This document shows positions 33,153 to 42,422 of a stretch of 64,000 bases of DNA, one piece after another. Numbering within the stretch: the stretch's first letter is position 1; every line of letters starts with the position of its first letter. Under the pieces are notes generated by a model. That model did not search any database and had not been told where the DNA came from. It saw only the letters and a list, made by a program, of their open reading frames with translations. The stretch is taken from positions 62,001 to 126,000 of the forward strand of contig NC_015458.1 of the NCBI RefSeq assembly GCF_000209655.1, in the 5' to 3' direction. Origin of the DNA: Pusillimonas sp. T7-7 (GTDB lineage Bacteria > Pseudomonadota > Gammaproteobacteria > Burkholderiales > Burkholderiaceae_B). The position numbers and the translations under genes are program-made.

Positions 33153-36100
33153 ACAACCCAGCGATAGTGCGGTACGCGCTGCAGCCATCAACCCGACGCG
33201 CTCCTTCCTGATCCAGGCGCCGGCCGGCTCGGGGAAAACCGAGTTGCTGACTGACCGGATTCTGGCCTTGCTGGCCACGGTGAACCGGCCCGAGGAAATT
33301 GTGGCGATCACCTTTACCCGCAAGGCCGCTTCGGAAATGCATGCCCGTGTACTGGCCAAGCTGAAGGCCGGGCAGGGTCCGCAACCCGAAGAACCCTACA
33401 AGTTGCGCGGGTGGCAGTTGGCGCGGGCGGTCTTGCAGCGCGACCAGCAACTGGGCTGGGATTTGCTGGACTACCCCGCAAGGATGAGCATACGCACCAT
33501 AGATTCGTTCTGCACATGGCTGGTGCGCGCCATGCCCTGGCTCAGCTCATTGGGCGGGGTCCCCTCGATTACTGACAATGCCCGCGAGCACTACGAGGCA
33601 GCCGCGCAAGCGACCTTGTCCATGGCTGATGAAAACGCAGCGGTGGCCGGCCTGATTGCCCATATGGACGTGGATGTCCGGGCCGCGCAAGGCTTGTTGG
33701 CCGACATGCTGGCCAGCCGGGACCAGTGGCTGCCTTTGCTGGGACAGCGGGCCGACATCGATTTATTGCTTGAAAACTTGGATAGCGCCATAGAGGCCGA
33801 CTTGGTTGCCTTGGCCCGCGCCATGCCGGCTGGATGGGCGCAAGCGCTGGCGCCATCGGTATCTACGGCGGCCAATATACTTGCCGCCAGCCAAAACACC
33901 CTGGGTCTCGAGGCTTTGCAGCATTGGAAGGGTGAGGCGTTTAGTACCGATATATCCAGCCTTCCGCAGTGGCAGGCCTTGGCCAATATGCTTTTGACCG
34001 GCAAGAATACGCTGCGGCGCCGGGTCACCATCAAAGAAGGCTTCGAGGCCAAGGCTGTCTACAAAGACGACTTCTTGCGCTGGCTGAACGCTGCATCAGA
34101 ATCCGAGGACTGGGTGGCTATGCTGGCAGGCATACGCCTGGCGCCGCGCGAAGGCTATACCGACGAGCAGCATGAAGTCTTGCGCCTGCTGATCGAGGCG
34201 TTGTGGCTGGCCGCCGCCCAGTTGAACCTGCGTTTTACCGAAGCGGCCGAAGTCGACTTCACCGAGATATCGCAGCGTGCCTTGCTGGCCCTGGGGCACG
34301 CCGACGAGCCCACCGACTTGTTGCTGGCCCTCGACACGGCCATCCGGCACATTCTGATCGACGAGTTTCAGGACACCAGCCAATCGCAGATCGATCTGCT
34401 TGAGCGCCTGACCTCGGGTTGGCAGCAGGGTGATGGCCGAACGCTGTTTCTGGTGGGTGATCCCATGCAGTCCATTTATCGTTTTCGCAAAGCCGATGTG
34501 GGTTGTTTCCTGAAAGTCAAAGAACAAGGTCTGGGCGATATAACCTTGACCGCGCTTGAGCTTACCGACAACTTCCGTTCGCAGGCCAACCTGGTCGATT
34601 GGGTCAACGCGACTTGCGGCCCTGTTTTTCCCAAGGAAAATCATGGTGGCCTGGGGGCAATCATTTACACCCCTTCGGTTCCCTTCAACGACGGTCTTGA
34701 TGGCATCAGTGCAGAATACCACCCGGTGTGGCTGCGCAAAGAGGATGCGGACGATACCGGCGATTCGGTGCTGGAGGCCGAATCCATTGCCATAAAACTG
34801 GCTAAAGAGGCTTTGCTGAAGTATCCGGATAGCGAGCATCCGGTGGCCATTCTGGTCAGGGCGCGCACGCACCTTGACGGCATTGTGCACCGTTTGGCTC
34901 AACAGAACATCCCATGCCGTGCTGTAGAGTTGGTGTCCTTGCGGTCCCGGCAGGTAGTCATAGACCTGGCTCAGCTGGCACGAGCCTTGTCGCATGACGG
35001 TGACCGACTGGCCTGGTTGTCGGTCTTGCGCTCGCCGCTTTGCGGTTTGACGCTGAACAGCCTGCATGCCTTGTTGGGTGCTGATCTGACAACAACCGTG
35101 CCGGCCTTGCTGACTGCCTGGCTGGCGCGCGACGAAGCTGGCCAGCCAGGCATAGAAGACGACGAAGCCCGCCGCCTGCGTCACGCCGCGAGCGTTTTGC
35201 TGGATACAGGCAATACTTCGGGCGCCATGCCGTTTGCCGCCTGGCTCGAAACCCGCTGGCAAGCCCTGGGTGGAGCCGATATTTACCATGGCGCCAGCGA
35301 CAGGAACGATGCCGAACGGCTGTTGCGTCTGATCGAAGAGCTTGCCCCCTACGGCGGTTTGAATCCGGTGGCCCTCGAAGACAGACTGGCCAAACTGTAC
35401 GCAGCACCCAGCAGTAGCGGTCGCGCGGTCGAGGTCATGACCATACACAAATCCAAAGGCCTGGAATTCGAATCCGTCATTCTGGCTGGCCTGCACAAGC
35501 GGCCGCGGGCCGACACGGCGCCACTGATGCGTTTCGAAATGGGGGGCGGGCAGCTGTTGCTCGGACCCATCAAGCACAAGGCGTCCGATGAGCACGACCC
35601 CGTGTCAACCTATCTGGCCGAACGTGAAAAAAAGCGTGCCGCTTATGAAACCGACCGCCTTTTGTATGTGGCCCTGACACGGGCAAGACAGCAATTGCAT
35701 CTGATAGGTGTCGTGGGCCTGGATGACAAGATGCAGATCAAACCTCCGGCTGGAAGTTCGCTGCTGGGGCGGTTGTGGGAGCATATCAAGACGCCAGATG
35801 TACCCGAGGCGTCTGAGCTTGGCAGTGATGCAGGCCTGACGGCAACTGCGTCCGGCGGGCGCCTGCTGGTGCGCATGACGCCAGACAGCCTACCCAAGGT
35901 CCCAGCCTCTGTCGCGGCTGTCGGAACGGGTACGCCCTGGCAGTGGAGGCCCGGGTCGGGCGATGAAAGCGTGATTGGTACCGTCGCGCACGCCTGGCTC
36001 GAACGGCTGGGTAAAGAAGGCATGGCCGCCTGGCCAACCCAGCGGCTTGATCAGACCTTGCCGGTATTCCGCAAGCAACTGGCCCGGGCTGGCTTGGCGG

Positions 36101-36501
36101 AACATGCGCTGGATGCCTCTGCACAGGTGCTGCGCGACACCCTGGTAGCTACGGTGGAAAGCGAAAGAGGGGCCTGGTTACTGGGTGTGGCTAGGGCCCA
36201 TCGGGAGTGGTCGCTGCTTGATCTGAGCGGACGGGTTTCGGTTATAGATTTGGCCATCTCTCAAGAGCATGACTGGCTGGTGGTGGACTACAAAACAGGC
36301 GTGCCGCAAGAAGGTGAAACCCCCGACGGGTTTGCGGCGCGCATGCGCGAGCGTTATCGTGAACAGATTGAACGTTATTGTGCTCATGTCAGTGCGCTGG
36401 ATGGCCGTCCGGCGCGAGGCGCACTGTATTTTCCACGTGCCGATATCTGGATAGAGTACGCGACGCGGGCTGTGGGCCAGAATGCGGGGCTGACGGTATG
36501 A
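33142..36501 (+). CDS. AddA-like UvrD/Rep helicase-nuclease
   Basis: 1119 residues starting at GTG 33142, inside the end of the previous gene, with GAGGAA about 9 nt upstream. The superfamily 1 helicase core has Walker A QAPAGSGKT (residues 25-33), FTRKAASEM, Walker B ILIDEFQDTS (near 405), GDPMQSIYRFRKA, IHKSKGLEFESV and VALTRARQQLHLI. The C-terminal nuclease has WLVVDYKTG near residue 1048. Together with the AddB-like partner it would unwind and degrade DNA ends and load RecA after a regulatory sequence. Both partners carry a nuclease motif. Confidence 0.92.
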   Translation: MSIKQPSDSAVRAAAINPTRSFLIQAPAGSGKTELLTDRILALLATVNRPEEIVAITFTRKAASEMHARVLAKLKAGQGPQPEEPYKLRGWQLARAVLQRDQQLGWDLLDYPARMSIRTIDSFCTWLVRAMPWLSSLGGVPSITDNAREHYEAAAQATLSMADENAAVAGLIAHMDVDVRAAQGLLADMLASRDQWLPLLGQRADIDLLLENLDSAIEADLVALARAMPAGWAQALAPSVSTAANILAASQNTLGLEALQHWKGEAFSTDISSLPQWQALANMLLTGKNTLRRRVTIKEGFEAKAVYKDDFLRWLNAASESEDWVAMLAGIRLAPREGYTDEQHEVLRLLIEALWLAAAQLNLRFTEAAEVDFTEISQRALLALGHADEPTDLLLALDTAIRHILIDEFQDTSQSQIDLLERLTSGWQQGDGRTLFLVGDPMQSIYRFRKADVGCFLKVKEQGLGDITLTALELTDNFRSQANLVDWVNATCGPVFPKENHGGLGAIIYTPSVPFNDGLDGISAEYHPVWLRKEDADDTGDSVLEAESIAIKLAKEALLKYPDSEHPVAILVRARTHLDGIVHRLAQQNIPCRAVELVSLRSRQVVIDLAQLARALSHDGDRLAWLSVLRSPLCGLTLNSLHALLGADLTTTVPALLTAWLARDEAGQPGIEDDEARRLRHAASVLLDTGNTSGAMPFAAWLETRWQALGGADIYHGASDRNDAERLLRLIEELAPYGGLNPVALEDRLAKLYAAPSSSGRAVEVMTIHKSKGLEFESVILAGLHKRPRADTAPLMRFEMGGGQLLLGPIKHKASDEHDPVSTYLAEREKKRAAYETDRLLYVALTRARQQLHLIGVVGLDDKMQIKPPAGSSLLGRLWEHIKTPDVPEASELGSDAGLTATASGGRLLVRMTPDSLPKVPASVAAVGTGTPWQWRPGSGDESVIGTVAHAWLERLGKEGMAAWPTQRLDQTLPVFRKQLARAGLAEHALDASAQVLRDTLVATVESERGAWLLGVARAHREWSLLDLSGRVSVIDLAISQEHDWLVVDYKTGVPQEGETPDGFAARMRERYREQIERYCAHVSALDGRPARGALYFPRADIWIEYATRAVGQNAGLTV

Positions 36502-36555
36502 CATTGTTGGCCCAAGTGCGGGCACGAGGGAGCAAGTCCTGTTAAACTTCTATGT

Positions 36556-36650
36556 GGCGGGCCCCTTCGCATGGTCCGGCGGTGAAACTGGTCAGGTCGG
36601 GAACGAAGCAGCCATAGTCGCTCAGGATCAGTGCCGAAGTCAGGCTCGCC
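36556..36650 (+). ncRNA. ffs: Signal recognition particle 4.5S RNA
   Basis: About 95 nt. The conserved Ffh-binding apex reads CTGGTCAGGTCGGGAACGAA followed by GCAGCCA (36588-36614), and the outer stem pairs GGCGGGCC (36556-36563) with GGCTCGCC (36643-36650), allowing one G-T pair. The exact ends are estimated from the stem. It lies between the AddA-like gene and dnaX; ffs next to dnaX is common in betaproteobacteria. Confidence 0.9.
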
Positions 36651-36751
36651 CTTCATTTCCGTCCTATACTCCCCCCAAATACCCCAAGCGGCATCGAATC
36701 CGGTACACTTTTCGTTTATCGATGCGATCGCTTCTGCTTTAAGCTCCCTGC

Positions 36752-38662
36752 ATGACTTATCTGGTACTGGCGCGTAAATGGCGGCCACGTTCGTTTGAGA
36801 CTCTAATCGGCCAGGATCACGTGGTTCGTGCGCTTACACACGCACTATCCACGCAGCGCCTGCACCACGCCTGGCTGTTTACCGGCACCCGCGGGGTAGG
36901 TAAAACGACTTTGTCGCGTATTCTGGCCAAGTCGCTCAACTGCGAGACAGGCATAACCGCTACACCTTGCGGGCATTGCCAGGCGTGCACTGAAATCGAC
37001 GCCGGCCGCTTTGTTGATTATGTCGAGCTCGATGCCGCATCCAATCGCGGTGTCGACGAAATGACGCAATTGCTCGAGCAGGCTGTGTACGCTCCTGGCA
37101 GCGGCCGCTTCAAGGTCTACATGATCGACGAAGTCCACATGCTGACCGGCCATGCCTTCAATGCCATGCTGAAAACGCTCGAAGAGCCGCCGCCGCACGT
37201 CAAGTTCATCCTGGCCACGACCGACCCACAAAAGATTCCCGTTACCGTGCTGTCGCGCTGTCTGCAGTTCAATCTGAAGCAGATGACGGCAGAATCCATT
37301 GTGGCGCATTTGCAGGAAGTCCTTGGTCAGGAAAGCATGCAATACGAAACCCCCGCCCTGCGCTTGCTCGCCCAGGCGGCTTCAGGTTCCATGCGCGATG
37401 CCTTGTCATTGACTGATCAAGCCATTGCCTATAGTGCCGGCAACCTCACCAGCGAGGCGGTTCAGGGCATGTTGGGCACAATAGACCAGCAGCATCTGGT
37501 CATTTTGCTGCGGGCCTTGGCAGCGGGTAGCGCCGCGCAGGTATTGAGCGTGGCCGACGAACTCGCCACACGTGGCCTGTCTTATTCCGGCGCATTGGCC
37601 GATCTGGCCGTATTATTGTCACGCGTTGCCATTCAGCAGCGCATTCCGGGCACGATTGCAGCCGACGATCCTTTGGCTGACGACATCGCTCAGCTGGCCA
37701 CCGTGCTGCACCCAGACCAAACCCAGCTTTTCTATTCTGTCGCCGTGCACAGCCGCAGCGAGTTGTCGCTGGCGCCCGATGAATACGCCGGCTTTGTCAT
37801 GGCTTGCCTGCGTATGCTGGCGCTGGTGCCTCCCGACACAACGCCGCCTGCAGCACCGCCGCCGGGTAGGGACGCCGCCGATTCTGCTGCGCCAGAACCC
37901 GCTCCCATAAGCCCTGCACGGGTGACTGAAACGCCGGTCCAACAGCCAAGCGGCCTCGATGCCAATGATGTGCCCGCTTGGGAAGATGCACCGTCACACC
38001 AGGCGCAAAACCACGAGCACAAGCCATCGGTGGTCGTGCAGGCCGCCGAGCCTGAGGGCTTTGAAACCATGCAGCCCGCTGCCGACGACGAGGCGCGCTA
38101 CGAGCCCGTTGGCATGGACGCCTCTGATTTTGACGGACCGCCCGACGATTTCCAGGAAGCCTCTTATGTACCCGACGACATGGCCCCGGATGGCTTTGTG
38201 CCAGACGACGCAATGTCTGCGGCGCTGGCAGGCGGCCGAAAAAAGACCAAGGCGCCGCGGCTGAAAAGCATGACTGCCCAGGAATGGCCTGGGCTGGCGG
38301 CAGCGCTGCCCGTAACAGGTTGGGCAGCCGAGCTGGCTCGCCAAAGCGAATGGGTGGGTGTCGAGGGTGAACAGCTGACCTTGCGCGTGGCTATCTTGTC
38401 GAGGGAAGACAGCGCCGGCAGGTTGCGTTTGCAAACCGTCTTGTCCGAGCATTTCGGCACAGTCATCCGTTTGAAGATTGAATACGGCAGCACGGGCGAT
38501 GAAACAGCCCATGCCGTCGAGCAGGCACAGAGGGCAGTCCGGCAGCAAGAGGCCGAGCAGGCCGTGGCCAACGATCCCTTCGTTCAGACACTGATCTCCG
38601 AGTTTGGCGCTAAAGTTGTGCCAGGCTCCATCAGCGCCACACCCCAAAGGCGGGTAGCTTAG
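36752..38662 (+). CDS. dnaX: DNA polymerase III subunits tau/gamma
   Basis: 636 residues. The AAA+ clamp-loader domain has Walker A TGTRGVGKTT (about residues 44-53), four zinc cysteines C64, C73, C76 and C79, and VYMIDEVHMLTGHAFNAMLKTLEEPP. A Pro/Ala-rich acidic linker (about 370-490) precedes the C-terminal polymerase-binding region. An in-frame A-AAA-AAG slippery heptamer lies at 38239-38245, so a shorter gamma-like product may be made. Followed by ybaB and recR, the usual neighbours. Confidence 0.95.
   Translation: MTYLVLARKWRPRSFETLIGQDHVVRALTHALSTQRLHHAWLFTGTRGVGKTTLSRILAKSLNCETGITATPCGHCQACTEIDAGRFVDYVELDAASNRGVDEMTQLLEQAVYAPGSGRFKVYMIDEVHMLTGHAFNAMLKTLEEPPPHVKFILATTDPQKIPVTVLSRCLQFNLKQMTAESIVAHLQEVLGQESMQYETPALRLLAQAASGSMRDALSLTDQAIAYSAGNLTSEAVQGMLGTIDQQHLVILLRALAAGSAAQVLSVADELATRGLSYSGALADLAVLLSRVAIQQRIPGTIAADDPLADDIAQLATVLHPDQTQLFYSVAVHSRSELSLAPDEYAGFVMACLRMLALVPPDTTPPAAPPPGRDAADSAAPEPAPISPARVTETPVQQPSGLDANDVPAWEDAPSHQAQNHEHKPSVVVQAAEPEGFETMQPAADDEARYEPVGMDASDFDGPPDDFQEASYVPDDMAPDGFVPDDAMSAALAGGRKKTKAPRLKSMTAQEWPGLAAALPVTGWAAELARQSEWVGVEGEQLTLRVAILSREDSAGRLRLQTVLSEHFGTVIRLKIEYGSTGDETAHAVEQAQRAVRQQEAEQAVANDPFVQTLISEFGAKVVPGSISATPQRRVA
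38239..38245 (+). other. Candidate programmed -1 frameshift site in dnaX
   Basis: Six A and a G are read as CGA AAA AAG (residues 496-498), the same A-AAA-AAG heptamer used by E. coli dnaX. An AGGCGG stretch at 38230-38235 could act as an internal Shine-Dalgarno. After a -1 slip the frame meets TGA at 38368-38370, giving a protein of about 539 residues. I see no strong stem at the usual 5-9 nt downstream distance; the nearest clear hairpin is CCCAGG/CCTGGG at 38277-38293. Confidence 0.45.
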
Positions 38663-38722
38663 GAGGCTGTAAACAGCCCCCAAGCGTAGTTCTTAATTTT
38701 TTACGTTCAGGAAAATCCAATC

Positions 38723-39049
38723 ATGATGAAAGGCCAGATTGCCGGTTTGATGCGCCAGGCACAGCAAATGCAGGAAAACATGAAAAAAGCGCAGGAAGCC
38801 CTTGCGGATATCGTTGTAGAAGGTGCTTCGGGCGGCGGGCTGGTCAAGGTATCCATGACCTGCCGGCATGATGTCAAGCGCGTTACCATCGATCCCAGCC
38901 TGCTGGCCGACGACAAAGACATGCTCGAGGACCTGGTTGCCGCAGCCTTTAACGACGCGTTGCGCAAAGCTGAAGCCACTTCACAAGAAAAAATGTCTGC
39001 CGTCACCGCCGGCATGCCCATGCCCCCCGGGATGAAATTGCCGTTCTGA
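38723..39049 (+). CDS. ybaB: YbaB/EbfC family nucleoid-associated protein
   Basis: 108 residues; either of the two adjacent ATG codons (38723, 38726) may be used. The N-terminal coiled coil ([20 protein letters not shown]) and the C-terminal Met/Pro tail ([11 protein letters not shown]) are typical. It binds DNA as a dimer, and acts in the dnaX-ybaB-recR cluster. The stop overlaps the recR start by 1 nt. Confidence 0.95.
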   Translation: MMKGQIAGLMRQAQQMQENMKKAQEALADIVVEGASGGGLVKVSMTCRHDVKRVTIDPSLLADDKDMLEDLVAAAFNDALRKAEATSQEKMSAVTAGMPMPPGMKLPF

Positions 39050-39657
39050 TGGAATCGCCGCTACCCGAGCCAGAGCCGCTCACCAGCCTTATTGAAGCAT
39101 TGCGCCGCTTGCCCGGCGTGGGTGTGCGCTCGGCCCGCCGTATGGCCTACCACCTGCTTCAATACGATATTAGCGGAGCGGAGCAGCTAAGCCGTGCCCT
39201 GGCCTCGGCGGCACAGGGGCTGCGCCACTGTGCCCGGTGTAATGGTTTTGCAGAAGAAGACGTGTGCGCCACGTGTACCAACCCCAAGCGTGACCCATCC
39301 TTGCTGTGTGTCGTTGAAACCCCGGCCGATCAAAACATGATCGAGTCCAGCCATGGCTATCGCGGCTTGTACTATGTATTGATGGGACGCTTGACGCCGC
39401 TTGAAGGCGTTGGTCCGCGGGCATTGCAATTCGACCGTCTTATACAGCGGGTCAGCGATGGCATAGTGCAAGAAGTCATTTTGGCCACCAACTTCACGGC
39501 CGAAGGCGAAACGACTGCACATTATCTTTCCGAGCTCTTGCGTGCCCGGGGCCTGACGGTTTCCCGTCTGGCTCGGGGCGTACCGGCCGGTAGTGAACTT
39601 GAGTATGTTGATGCGGGCACCATCGCATGGGCCCTGATGGAAAGACGCAATGCCTGA
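39049..39657 (+). CDS. recR: Recombination protein RecR
   Basis: 202 residues, standard length. Helix-hairpin-helix [18 protein letters not shown] near residues 20-37, zinc finger cysteines C61, C64, C73 and C76, and a Toprim domain ([26 protein letters not shown], with [15 protein letters not shown]). It loads RecA at gaps with RecO and RecF. Overlaps ybaB by 1 nt. Confidence 0.96.
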   Translation: MESPLPEPEPLTSLIEALRRLPGVGVRSARRMAYHLLQYDISGAEQLSRALASAAQGLRHCARCNGFAEEDVCATCTNPKRDPSLLCVVETPADQNMIESSHGYRGLYYVLMGRLTPLEGVGPRALQFDRLIQRVSDGIVQEVILATNFTAEGETTAHYLSELLRARGLTVSRLARGVPAGSELEYVDAGTIAWALMERRNA

Positions 39658-39756
39658 TGGCAAGGGTGGGCGCTGCCTTGTGGGGCAAGTCCCGATAAGC
39701 AGCAGCGGGTTTCTCGGGTAATATTGCGGAAAATTCTTATTCCTCAGGAGACCTTC

Positions 39757-40797
39757 ATGTCCATATCCCGTCGTGAACTGCTTAAGCTGGCTGGCGTTGC
39801 CGGCGCTGTAACCATTGCCCCAGGCATCGTGCGCGCCCAGGAACTTGAAAAGAAAGACGTCGCCATTGCCGTCGGCGGTCAAGCCCTGATTTATTACCTG
39901 CCCCTGTCCATCGCCAACCTCAATGGCTATTTCAAGGACGAAGGGCTGAATGCCAAGGTTATCGATTTTGCCGGCGGCTCCAAGGCCCTGCAGGCGGTCG
40001 TGGGCGGTAGCGCCGACGTGGTCTCCGGAGCCTTCGAACACACCATCAACCTGCAGTCCAAGGGCCAGATGTACCGTGCCTTTGCACAGCAAGGGCAGGC
40101 GCCCATGATTGTGCTCGCTGTGTCAACCAAGACCATGGCCGACTACAAAACGCCAGCCGACCTCAAGGGCAAGAAAATCGGCGTCACTGCCCCTGGTTCG
40201 TCCACCAACATGATGGCCAGCTTCTTCCTGGCCCAGCATGGCCTCAAGCCTACCGACGTCTCTTTCGTCGGGGTTGGTGCGGGCGCTGGCGCCATCACGG
40301 CCATGCGTACCGGTCAGATCGACGCCATAGCCAATCTTGATCCGGTCATCAGCACCCTGCTCAAAGAAGATGCCATCAAGATCATTGCCGATACGCGTAC
40401 TCTTAAAGACACGCATCAGATCTTTGGCGGCAATATGCCGTCGGGTTGCCTGTATACCTCGCAGGAATTCATCGACGCCAACCCCAACACGACCCAGGCG
40501 CTGGCCAATGCCATTTTTCGCGCCGACCAGTGGATACAAAAGGCAACGCCCGACGAAATCGCCAAAGTGGTGCCCGAAGGCTACTTGCTGGGTGACCCCG
40601 AGCTCTACAAGCTGGCGCTCAAGGGCAATAAAGAAGCCTTGTCGCCCGATGGTACCGTGGCTAAAGACGGTCCTGAAACCGCGCTGAAGGCGCTGGCGGC
40701 ATTCGTGCCCAACTTCCCGACCGACAAGATCGATATTTCAAAAATCTGGACCAACGATTTCGTTGCCAAAGCCAAGCAAAAATACGCCAATGCCTGA
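39757..40797 (+). CDS. ABC transporter substrate-binding protein, NitT/TauT (SsuA) type
   Basis: 346 residues from ATG 39757 with CAGGAG 8 nt upstream. The N-terminus has a twin-arginine motif, SISRRELLKLAGVAGAV, so export by Tat is likely, which is unusual for this family. The mature part is NMT1/SsuA-like (YLPLSIANLNGYFKDEGLNAKV, then GGSKALQAVVGGSADVVSGA, and GVTAPGSSTNMMASFFL). It overlaps the ATPase gene by 8 nt and heads a complete importer. The ligand cannot be told; relatives import nitrate, sulfonates, riboflavin or pyrimidine precursors. Confidence 0.9.
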   Translation: MSISRRELLKLAGVAGAVTIAPGIVRAQELEKKDVAIAVGGQALIYYLPLSIANLNGYFKDEGLNAKVIDFAGGSKALQAVVGGSADVVSGAFEHTINLQSKGQMYRAFAQQGQAPMIVLAVSTKTMADYKTPADLKGKKIGVTAPGSSTNMMASFFLAQHGLKPTDVSFVGVGAGAGAITAMRTGQIDAIANLDPVISTLLKEDAIKIIADTRTLKDTHQIFGGNMPSGCLYTSQEFIDANPNTTQALANAIFRADQWIQKATPDEIAKVVPEGYLLGDPELYKLALKGNKEALSPDGTVAKDGPETALKALAAFVPNFPTDKIDISKIWTNDFVAKAKQKYANA

Positions 40798-41599
40798 AGC
40801 TGCACTATTGCTGGACAACATTACCTGCACCTTCGCGTCCAACGAGGGCGCGGGTAAAAGCTATACCGCTGTCAAAGAAGCCTCCATCTCCATCGCGCCG
40901 GGCGAATTTGTTTCGGTGGTGGGGCCCACAGGCTGCGGAAAATCTACTTTGCTTAACGTGGGGGCGGGTTTGCTGGCCCCTTCGTCAGGCCAGGTCAAGG
41001 TATTTGGTAAAACACTCAAAGGGGTGAATCACCGGGCCGGATACATGTTCCAGGGCGAAGCGCTCATGCCCTGGCGCAATGCCCTCTCTAACGTGACAGC
41101 AGGGCTTGAATTCGCAGGCGTGCAGGCCGACCAGGCGCGGGCACAAGGCCTGGAATGGCTCAAGCGAGTAGGGCTGGGCGGCTTTGAAAATCGCTACCCC
41201 CACCAGATGTCGGGCGGCATGCGCAAACGCACCATGCTGGCGCAAACGCTTATACGCGACCCCGACATCATCCTGATGGACGAGCCTTTTTCAGCGCTCG
41301 ATATCCAGACTCGCCAACTGATGGAAAACGAGGTGCTGGAATTGTGGATGGCCAAGCGCAAGGCCGTGCTGTTCATTACCCACGACCTGGACGAAGCCAT
41401 TGCCATGAGCGACAGGGTGGTGGTGCTGTCGGCAGGGCCGGCCACCCATCCCATAGGTGAGTTTGTCATTGATATCCCCCGGCCCCGCGATGTGGCCGAG
41501 GTGCGTGGCAATCCGCGTTTCATCGAGCTGCACCAGGCCATCTGGAGCGTCCTGCGCGACGAAGTATTAAAGGGCTATGCCCAACAGAAGCGGGCTTAA
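40790..41599 (+). CDS. ABC transporter ATPase, NitT/TauT (SsuB) type
   Basis: 269 residues from ATG 40790, inside the end of the receptor gene. Walker A GPTGCGKST, Q-loop MFQGEALMPWRNAL (the MPW of the SsuB/TauB group), signature MSGGMRKRTMLAQ, Walker B IILMDEPFSALD and switch FITHDLDEAI are all present. It powers the importer formed with the flanking genes. The permease gene starts 1 nt after its stop. Confidence 0.93.
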   Translation: MPEAALLLDNITCTFASNEGAGKSYTAVKEASISIAPGEFVSVVGPTGCGKSTLLNVGAGLLAPSSGQVKVFGKTLKGVNHRAGYMFQGEALMPWRNALSNVTAGLEFAGVQADQARAQGLEWLKRVGLGGFENRYPHQMSGGMRKRTMLAQTLIRDPDIILMDEPFSALDIQTRQLMENEVLELWMAKRKAVLFITHDLDEAIAMSDRVVVLSAGPATHPIGEFVIDIPRPRDVAEVRGNPRFIELHQAIWSVLRDEVLKGYAQQKRA

Positions 41600-41600
41600 G

Positions 41601-42392
41601 ATGTCGAAACACCAATCCAATTCCTTCACTATGCGTTTCTGGCAGATTTTGCTGCTGGTGATCGTGCTGGTCGCTTGGCATTACCTGTCACTCGATAGAA
41701 ATTTTGCATTCTTTTTTGGGCAGCCCGTTGAAGTTGCCCGTGTCATCTGGGCCTGGTTCGTAACCAATGCCGATATTTATCGCCATCTGGGCATCACCCT
41801 GACAGAAACGGTACTGGCCTTCGTCATTGGCACGGTGGCAGGCCTGGGTTTCGGCCTGTGGCTGGGCCTGTCGCGTGGCGCCAGCGCCTTGCTCGACCCC
41901 TACATCACGGCAGCCAACTCCATGCCTCGCGTCATTCTGGCGCCAATCTTCGGCATGTGGTTCGGTTTAGGTATTTGGTCCAAGGTTGCTCTGGCGGTAA
42001 CCCTGGTGTTTTTCATCGTGTTCTTCAATGTGTATCAGGGCGTGCGCGAAGTCAGTTCTACCTTGCTCGACAACGCGCGCATGCTGGGGGCAAACCGCAA
42101 GCAGCTGCTGCGCCACGTGTACATCCCCTCGGCCACCAGTTGGGTGTTTTCCAGCCTGCACACCTCGGTGGGTCTGGCTTTCGTGGGTGCGGTCGTGGGC
42201 GAATACCTGGGGTCGGCCAGTGGTGTGGGCTATCTTATCTTGCAGGCCGAAGGCACGCTGGACGTGAATACCGTATTCGCAGGCATAGTCGTTCTGACGG
42301 TGTTTGCCCTGCTGCTGGACGGCCTGGTAACCGTGGTGGAAGACCGCCTGCTGGCCTGGAAGCCCAAGGCAGGTGAAACCGAAAAGTTGTAG
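41601..42392 (+). CDS. ABC transporter permease, NitT/TauT (SsuC) type
   Basis: 263 residues from ATG 41601; an in-frame start at 41577 would lie in the ATPase gene. Six helices are predicted by eye, beginning WQILLLVIVLVAWHYLSL. The coupling loop is EVSSTLLDNARMLGANRKQLLRHVYIPSA. It makes the channel of the preceding receptor/ATPase system. The gene converges on the radical SAM gene with 30 nt between. Confidence 0.92.
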   Translation: MSKHQSNSFTMRFWQILLLVIVLVAWHYLSLDRNFAFFFGQPVEVARVIWAWFVTNADIYRHLGITLTETVLAFVIGTVAGLGFGLWLGLSRGASALLDPYITAANSMPRVILAPIFGMWFGLGIWSKVALAVTLVFFIVFFNVYQGVREVSSTLLDNARMLGANRKQLLRHVYIPSATSWVFSSLHTSVGLAFVGAVVGEYLGSASGVGYLILQAEGTLDVNTVFAGIVVLTVFALLLDGLVTVVEDRLLAWKPKAGETEKL

Positions 42393-42422
42393 GCGCGCCA
42401 GCCCATGGCTAGTTAACAGGCC

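Noticed and set aside
34096..35595. 499-codon open frame antisense to the AddA-like helicase
   Set aside because: The + strand carries all helicase motifs over this interval; the antisense product has no recognisable domain or ribosome-binding site.
30498..36501. AddAB-like pair as an anti-phage defence system
   Set aside because: The gene pair is of the normal repair type for this group and lies among house-keeping genes without other defence genes.
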